DNA of 11,379 nucleotides from CAVXAE01 sp044225565. Its GTDB lineage: Bacteria > Pseudomonadota > Gammaproteobacteria > Steroidobacterales > Steroidobacteraceae. Position 1 is the first letter of the stretch. Each line of letters opens with the position of its first letter. Of the stretch, positions 7,371-11,379 are shown one piece after another. The translations under genes and the position numbers were made by a program. The notes below the pieces were generated by a model. It was not told the origin of the DNA. It did no database searches and saw nothing but the letters and a program-made list of their open reading frames with translations. The stretch covers positions 1-11,379 of the forward strand of contig JBGAIL010000159.1 in assembly GCA_044225565.1 (NCBI GenBank), given 5' to 3'.

Positions 7371-9806
7371 TCACCACTTCCTGCTGAGCGCCAGGCTGAT
7401 GGTGCGCGGCTCCTGCAGCGTGCGCACGTAGCGATACCGCGAGTCCCCGAACAACTCGCCGTAGTTGGTGTCGCTCTGCCAGTTGATGCTCTTCTTGTCG
7501 AAGAGGTTGCGCACGATCAGCGAGAGGTCCCAGCGGCTCTCGTGGCTGAAGCCGAGCTGCAGCGTGCTGGTGGACCAGGGCCCGATGTAGAAGTCCCGAT
7601 CCTGCGCGATGATCGTGTCGAGGTCCTTCCAGGTCTTCGACTGCCAGTTGTAGGACCAGCGGATCCAGGAATCGCCGTTCAGCCCGAACAGCCCCGGCAC
7701 GGTGTATTCCGTGGACACCCAGTACTTGCGCTTCGGTGAGGCCGGCATCGGCAAGCCTTTCTCGAGCTCGCCGCCGTCCGGGAGCACCGTGCCCTCGGTG
7801 AACTCGGGGTCCGCGAGGAAGGCGCTGGCCTCGACGCTGAAGCGCTGCGTGAGGTTCCAGTTGCCGTTGATCTCGACGCCCTTCTGCTCCGCCTTGCCGC
7901 CGTTGACGGTGCCGGTCAGCCACCAGGGGTCGTTGTTCCCGAGGTTGACCTGGATGTCGTCCCACTTCATGAGGAACGCCGAGACGTTGACCTGCAGCGA
8001 GTTGTCGAGCCACTGGCTCTTGAGGCCGATCTCGTAGTTCTTCAGCTTGTCCGGGTCGTACTGGAGCGGGTAGAGGCCGGTGTCGGCGGCGCGCTGGCTG
8101 TTGCTGCCGCCGAGCCGGAACCCTTCGCTGTAGAGCGCGTACACCATGCGCTTGTCGTCGATGTGGAACTCCGTGCCGAGCTTGCGCACCACGTCGCTGG
8201 ACTTGCCGCTCGTCAGGGTGCTGCCGCCGGTGTCCGCGCTGCCCGAGGCCGGCAGGCCGAGCGGCACCATGTAGGTGTCGAGCTCGCGCCGCTTGTACTC
8301 GAACCAGCGCAGGCCGCCGGTCACGGACCACCGGTCCGTGAGCTTGTAGGTGAGTTCGCCGAATATCGCGTCCTGCCGGACGCTCTTGTCGAAGATGTTC
8401 GAGTAGAACTTGTCGGTGGGGGCCAGCGGGCAGGTCACGTCGTAGCCGTTGTAGGCGGCGTAACAGGCGTAGTCCTGCGCGACCTGCCAGGCGGGCGACT
8501 GCGTGAGGCCCGGGTTCTTCGAGCCGGTGTCCCACCAGTCGTCCACTTTCTCGTGGAACGCGCCGGCCATCCACTGGAAGCGGCTGTCGCCGAGCGAGGT
8601 GAGGCGCACCTCGTAGGCGCTGCGGTTCTGGCGCTGGCTGTTGTAGACGGTGCCGAAGAAGTCGCCGGTGTTGAAGAGCGGCGCCGAGCTCTCGTAGTAC
8701 GTGGACCGCCACTGGTCGTACGTCATGTTGTCCCACTCGTACTGGATGTTGCGGTCGAAGTACGAGCCGGTGACCGAGAGCTCCGCGAAGCCGAGGTTGC
8801 CCTTGAAGTTGAGCGAGTACTGCAGCCAGTCGTCGTCGCGGTACTCGTCGAAGAAGCGGGCGATCCTGTAGTCGCCGAGGGCGGGATCCGACTCCCAGTT
8901 GCCCTTCGCCGAGCTCTGCTGGGCGATGACGCTGAGCGTGGTCTCCCAATCCGGCGTGACCTGCCAGCGCGCCGCCACGCGGCCGCCGTAGGTGTCGTAG
9001 CCGTTCCAGTTCTTCTCGACGACGTCGGCGTTGGTGACGTCGGGATCGCGCAGCGTGCCGCCGAGCACGTTGTCGATGTACCCGCCCTCGTGCGAGTAGA
9101 AGCCCACCGCACGGATGGCCACGGTGTCCGCGACGGGGATGTTGAGGTAACCGCTCGCGTCGTAGTTTCCCTCGCCACCCTTGATCTTGCCGGCCTCGAG
9201 GTCGAGCTGGCTGGAGAAGCGCGACGGGTCGGGCTTGTTCGTGATGTAGCGCAGCGTGCCGGCCTGCGAGCTCGAGCCGAAGAGGGTGCCCTGCGGGCCC
9301 GGCAGCGACTCGATGCGCTCGATGTCGATGGGCCGGATGTCCACCTGCTGCGAGATGGAGGTGAGCGGCTGGTCGTCCAGGTACACCGCGACCTGGCTGT
9401 CCGTGCGGTATTCCGAGGTGCCCGTGGAGATGCCGCGCATGACGATCGCGTTACGCCCCGGCATGCTGTTGACGAGCGTTAGGCTCGGCAGGGCGCCGAC
9501 CACGTCCTCGAGGTCCTGGATGGCGTACTTCTGGATGTCCGTCGAGGAGAAGGCAGTGATGCTCTGGGCGACGTCCTGCAGGTTGAGCTCGCGGCGCGTG
9601 GCGGTGACGACGATCTCCTGCAGCTCATCGGAGCGGGAATCGTCGGCCTTCGCGGCCTGCGCGAAGGCGGCAGCGGCAGGGTAGAGCGCAGCGGCGACTG
9701 CCAGTGCGAGCGGCGACGCAGGCCGCGCCCGCGTCGGGAACCAGGGCCGTGCCGTGAGCCGTTGTCGTGAGACTGGCCTCGTGCCGGATGTGCGACGGTG
9801 ATTCAT
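7371..9806 (-). CDS. TonB-dependent outer-membrane receptor
   Basis: From ATG 9806 the protein is 811 residues. It has a long basic n-region (1-30), a hydrophobic core (32-47) and a likely signal-peptidase site near AFA-QA (49/50). The TonB box is EIVVTATRRE (64-73). The plug domain follows (LEDVVGALPSLTL, MRGISTGTSEYRTDSQVAVYLDD, IERIESLPGPQGTLFGSSSQAGTLRYITNKP). The 22-strand-type barrel runs to the C-terminal aromatic end LSRKW. There is no STN domain, so signalling through a FecR partner is not expected. Two cysteines 11 residues apart (CYAAYNGYDVTC) probably sit in an extracellular loop. GGGGAT lies 5-6 bases before ATG 9806; the frame stays open to 9953, but those codons overlap the promoter and dyads. 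Substrate unknown; the family imports siderophores, cobalamin, glycans and other large molecules. Confidence 0.93.
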   Translation of the reverse strand: MNHRRTSGTRPVSRQRLTARPWFPTRARPASPLALAVAAALYPAAAAFAQAAKADDSRSDELQEIVVTATRRELNLQDVAQSITAFSSTDIQKYAIQDLEDVVGALPSLTLVNSMPGRNAIVMRGISTGTSEYRTDSQVAVYLDDQPLTSISQQVDIRPIDIERIESLPGPQGTLFGSSSQAGTLRYITNKPDPSRFSSQLDLEAGKIKGGEGNYDASGYLNIPVADTVAIRAVGFYSHEGGYIDNVLGGTLRDPDVTNADVVEKNWNGYDTYGGRVAARWQVTPDWETTLSVIAQQSSAKGNWESDPALGDYRIARFFDEYRDDDWLQYSLNFKGNLGFAELSVTGSYFDRNIQYEWDNMTYDQWRSTYYESSAPLFNTGDFFGTVYNSQRQNRSAYEVRLTSLGDSRFQWMAGAFHEKVDDWWDTGSKNPGLTQSPAWQVAQDYACYAAYNGYDVTCPLAPTDKFYSNIFDKSVRQDAIFGELTYKLTDRWSVTGGLRWFEYKRRELDTYMVPLGLPASGSADTGGSTLTSGKSSDVVRKLGTEFHIDDKRMVYALYSEGFRLGGSNSQRAADTGLYPLQYDPDKLKNYEIGLKSQWLDNSLQVNVSAFLMKWDDIQVNLGNNDPWWLTGTVNGGKAEQKGVEINGNWNLTQRFSVEASAFLADPEFTEGTVLPDGGELEKGLPMPASPKRKYWVSTEYTVPGLFGLNGDSWIRWSYNWQSKTWKDLDTIIAQDRDFYIGPWSTSTLQLGFSHESRWDLSLIVRNLFDKKSINWQSDTNYGELFGDSRYRYVRTLQEPRTISLALSRKW

Positions 9807-9834
9807 CGAGATCCCCCGCATCGTCGACCACCGG

Positions 9835-9863
9835 AGACTATCCGATGCGCCGCGGGTTGCCAA
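9835..9863 (-). promoter_or_regulatory. Predicted sigma-70-like promoter of the TonB-dependent receptor gene
   Basis: On the minus strand TTGGCA (9863-9858) is followed after 17 bases by TAGTCT (9840-9835). TTGGCA matches the -35 consensus at five of six positions; the -10 keeps T1, A2 and T6. The transcript would begin near 9828, giving a leader of about 22 bases with the GGGGAT ribosome site before ATG 9806. The dyads at 9861-9882 and 9883-9898 overlap or lie just upstream of the -35, as operators do. Confidence 0.45.
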
Positions 9864-9882
9864 CGGGTTTGGGTGCCCGTTG
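9861..9882. promoter_or_regulatory. Inverted repeat overlapping the -35 of the receptor promoter
   Basis: CAACGGG (9861-9867) and CCCGTTG (9876-9882) form a perfect 7-bp inverted repeat with 8 bases between. It overlaps the predicted -35 hexamer by three bases, a usual place for a repressor site. It has no T tract and lies at the start of a gene, so it is not a terminator. Confidence 0.4.
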
Positions 9883-9898
9883 CTGAACGCCCGTTCAG
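9883..9898. promoter_or_regulatory. 16-bp palindrome CTGAACG-CC-CGTTCAG, candidate operator
   Basis: This is a perfect 7-bp inverted repeat with a 2-base centre. Compact palindromes of this kind are typical sites for homodimeric regulators, for example of the TetR family. Its centre is about 62 bases upstream of the predicted receptor transcript start, a common activator position. The same TGAACG/CGTTCA hexamers form the outer arms of the dyad upstream of the other receptor (241-276). No regulator gene for it lies in the window. Confidence 0.45.
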
Positions 9899-9903
9899 GC
9901 GAT

Positions 9904-9938
9904 GTCCGGCGGGTACACCACAGGTGTGCCGGCCGGAC
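9904..9938. promoter_or_regulatory. 35-bp near-perfect dyad (16-bp arms, 3-base centre) between receptor and selO
   Basis: The arm GTCCGGCGGGTACACC (9904-9919) faces GGTGTGCCGGCCGGAC (9923-9938) across ACA, with 14 of 16 positions complementary and one mismatch a possible G-U pair in RNA. No T run follows on either strand, so it is not an obvious intrinsic terminator. It sits in the divergent spacer, about 62 bases before the selO ATG and about 76 bases upstream of the predicted receptor transcript start. It may be an operator or a transcribed hairpin of the selO leader; the sequence cannot decide. Confidence 0.5.
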
Positions 9939-9999
9939 GAGCTGCGCAACCACGGCGCCATGAAGCGCCGCCGCCGCGTTTCGCTGCTACGATCCCTGC

Positions 10000-11379
10000 A
10001 TGCGCCTGGGCTTCGAACACAGCTACGCCGGCCTGCCACCAAGGTTCTACGCGCGCGTCGAGTCGACGGCGGCGGCCGATCCAAAGCTCGTGGTCTTCAA
10101 TCGGCCTCTCGCCGCGGAGTTGGGGCTGGACGTGGAGCGCCTCGAGGGCGCGGCCGCCGCACTCCTTTCGGGCAACCGGCTCGCGGAGGATTCCATGCCG
10201 ATCGCCATGGCCTACGCCGGCCATCAGTTCGGTCAGTTCGTGCCCCAGCTCGGCGATGGCAGGGCGATCCTGCTCGGTGAGATCCGGGGACGCGACGGCA
10301 TTTTGCGCGACGTGCAGCTCAAGGGGTCCGGACTCACGCCTTTCTCGCGTGGCGGTGACGGTCGTGCTGCGATCGGGCCGATGCTGAGGGAATACATCAT
10401 CAGCGAGGCGATGTGCGCATTCGGCATTCCCACTACACGCTCCCTCTCACGGCCACCGGGAGCACGTGTTTCCTTGTTGATGCTGCCGGGCGCGGTGCTG
10501 ACGCGCGTGGCGCAAAGCCACGTCCGCGTCGGAACGTTCCAGTATTTCGCGGCGCGCGAGGATCAGGATGCGGTTCGCGATCTGCTGCACTACGTGATCG
10601 CTCGCCACTATCCCGAGGCGCGCGATGCGGAAGTGCCGGCGCTCGCGGTGTTGCAGGCCGTGGCGGACCGTCAGGCGGTGCTCATCGCGCAATGGCTCCA
10701 GGTGGGCTTCATCCACGGCGTCATGAATACGGACAACATGGCGATCTCCGGCGAGACGATCGACTATGGCCCCTGCGCATTCATGGACGAGTACCACCCG
10801 GACACCGTCTACAGCTCGATCGATCATCAGGGCCGCTATGCCTACGCGAACCAGCCTGTGATCGCGCAGTGGAATCTGGCGAGGCTGGCGGAGACGCTGT
10901 TGCCTCTCATCGATGCGGATGCCGACAAGGCGGTGGCGCGGGCCATCGAGGTGGTGCAGCCGTTCATCTCGCGGTTCGAGTCGCATTTCATCGAGGGGAT
11001 GTGCCGCAAGATCGGCATCGCGCAAAGCCGGGAAGGCGATGCCGGGCTCGTGAAGCGGTTGCTGGCTGCAATGGATGCGGCGAGCGCGGATTTCACGCTG
11101 ACGTTTCGTGCGCTGGCCACTGCGGCCGAAGGCGACGAAACGGAACTGCGCGCGATGTTCGCCGAACCCACGGCCATCGAAGGTTGGCTGGCGGACTGGC
11201 GGCGACGCCTCGAGCAGGAGACATGGAGTGGCACGGAGCGTGTGGCTGCCATGAGGCGTGCGAGCCCCGCGTTCATTCCGCGGAACCATCGTGTCGAGGC
11301 TGTCTTGAATGCAGCTTCCGAAGGGGACCTCGAGCCGCTGCACCGCCTGCTCGGGATCCTGCAGCGGCCGTTCGATGAG
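10000..11379 (+). CDS. selO: SelO/YdiU family protein adenylyltransferase (pseudokinase), C-terminus beyond the window
   Basis: Reading from ATG 10000 gives 460 codons without a stop to the right edge; family members have about 480-490, so only the last 20-30 residues are missing, including any C-terminal redox Cys/Sec tail. SelO proteins transfer AMP from ATP to Ser/Thr/Tyr of target proteins, with roles in redox homeostasis. Visible family blocks are AYAGHQFGQFVPQLGDGRAILLGE, the Lys of LKGSGLTPFSR (K108), arginines R169 and R176 in LTRVAQSHVRVGTF, the catalytic segment HGVMNTDNM (D245, N246) and the metal-binding Asp of IDYGP (D255). An in-frame TGA at 9961-9963 and lack of other starts fix ATG 10000. 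No Shine-Dalgarno is seen, and TACGAT (9988-9993) sits 6 bases before the ATG, suggesting a leaderless message. Residues about 150-161 do not match the family (possible compensating indels). Confidence 0.9.
   Translation, partial: MRLGFEHSYAGLPPRFYARVESTAAADPKLVVFNRPLAAELGLDVERLEGAAAALLSGNRLAEDSMPIAMAYAGHQFGQFVPQLGDGRAILLGEIRGRDGILRDVQLKGSGLTPFSRGGDGRAAIGPMLREYIISEAMCAFGIPTTRSLSRPPGARVSLLMLPGAVLTRVAQSHVRVGTFQYFAAREDQDAVRDLLHYVIARHYPEARDAEVPALAVLQAVADRQAVLIAQWLQVGFIHGVMNTDNMAISGETIDYGPCAFMDEYHPDTVYSSIDHQGRYAYANQPVIAQWNLARLAETLLPLIDADADKAVARAIEVVQPFISRFESHFIEGMCRKIGIAQSREGDAGLVKRLLAAMDAASADFTLTFRALATAAEGDETELRAMFAEPTAIEGWLADWRRRLEQETWSGTERVAAMRRASPAFIPRNHRVEAVLNAASEGDLEPLHRLLGILQRPFDE

Noticed and set aside
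7306..8949. 547-codon minus-strand open frame overlapping the TonB receptor in another frame
   Set aside because: It has no plausible domain and is Arg/Gln/His-rich; the receptor frame carries all plug and barrel motifs.
9807..9953. N-terminal extension of the second TonB receptor to 9953
   Set aside because: The extra 49 residues would precede the signal peptide and overlap the predicted promoter and two dyads; ATG 9806 has a good ribosome site.
10413..11378. 321-codon plus-strand open frame over the selO region, and the antisense frame 10447-11343
   Set aside because: SelO catalytic motifs (LKGSG, HGVMNTDN, IDYGP) are in the frame starting at 10000; only a few residues near 10449 in the other frame look SelO-like, explained as local indels.

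Overview
The window is GC-rich, tightly packed proteobacterial chromosome with no RNA genes, insertion sequences, integrases or CRISPR repeats. It has two TonB-dependent receptors (one with an STN signalling domain), a FecI/FecR-type sigma/anti-sigma pair, a TPR-sulfotransferase fusion, a SIRT4-like sirtuin and a DUF938 methyltransferase. This mix suggests a Gram-negative, probably gammaproteobacterial, nutrient-scavenging bacterium (Steroidobacter/Xanthomonadales-like). That placement is inferred from gene content only.

Left part (1-1852): the first 60 codons of an STN-domain TonB-dependent receptor run off the left edge on the minus strand. Divergent from it is an ECF sigma factor (329-847), followed by a FecR-type anti-sigma factor (861-1852) broken by an apparent one-base deletion in a G run near 1240. 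Together these form a cell-surface signalling unit of the FecA/FecI/FecR type. The 148-bp divergent spacer holds a long dyad (241-276).

Middle part (1865-6336): a class II (SIRT4-like) sirtuin (minus) is back to back with a DUF938 methyltransferase (plus). The methyltransferase is convergent, with a 7-bp overlap, with an unrecognised basic protein (minus). That gene is divergent from an ArsC/YfgD-family thioredoxin-fold gene, which is followed 37 bp later by a 679-residue TPR-sulfotransferase.

Right part (6386-11379): a probable minus-strand operon of a full-length TonB-dependent receptor (start 9806) and a histidine-rich, propeller-like protein (start 7309). Divergent from it is a SelO (YdiU) pseudokinase AMPylase gene running off the right edge. 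The 193-bp divergent spacer (9807-9999) contains a good sigma-70-like promoter for the receptor and three consecutive dyads (9861-9882, 9883-9898, 9904-9938). The hexamer TGAACG/CGTTCA is the core of an inverted repeat upstream of both receptor genes, which may indicate shared regulation.

No stretch over 300 bp lacks a gene. The most notable items are the dyad-rich receptor control regions with a shared half-site, the FecR frameshift, a short patch of apparent compensating indels in selO, and the uncharacterised propeller-like partner of the second receptor.
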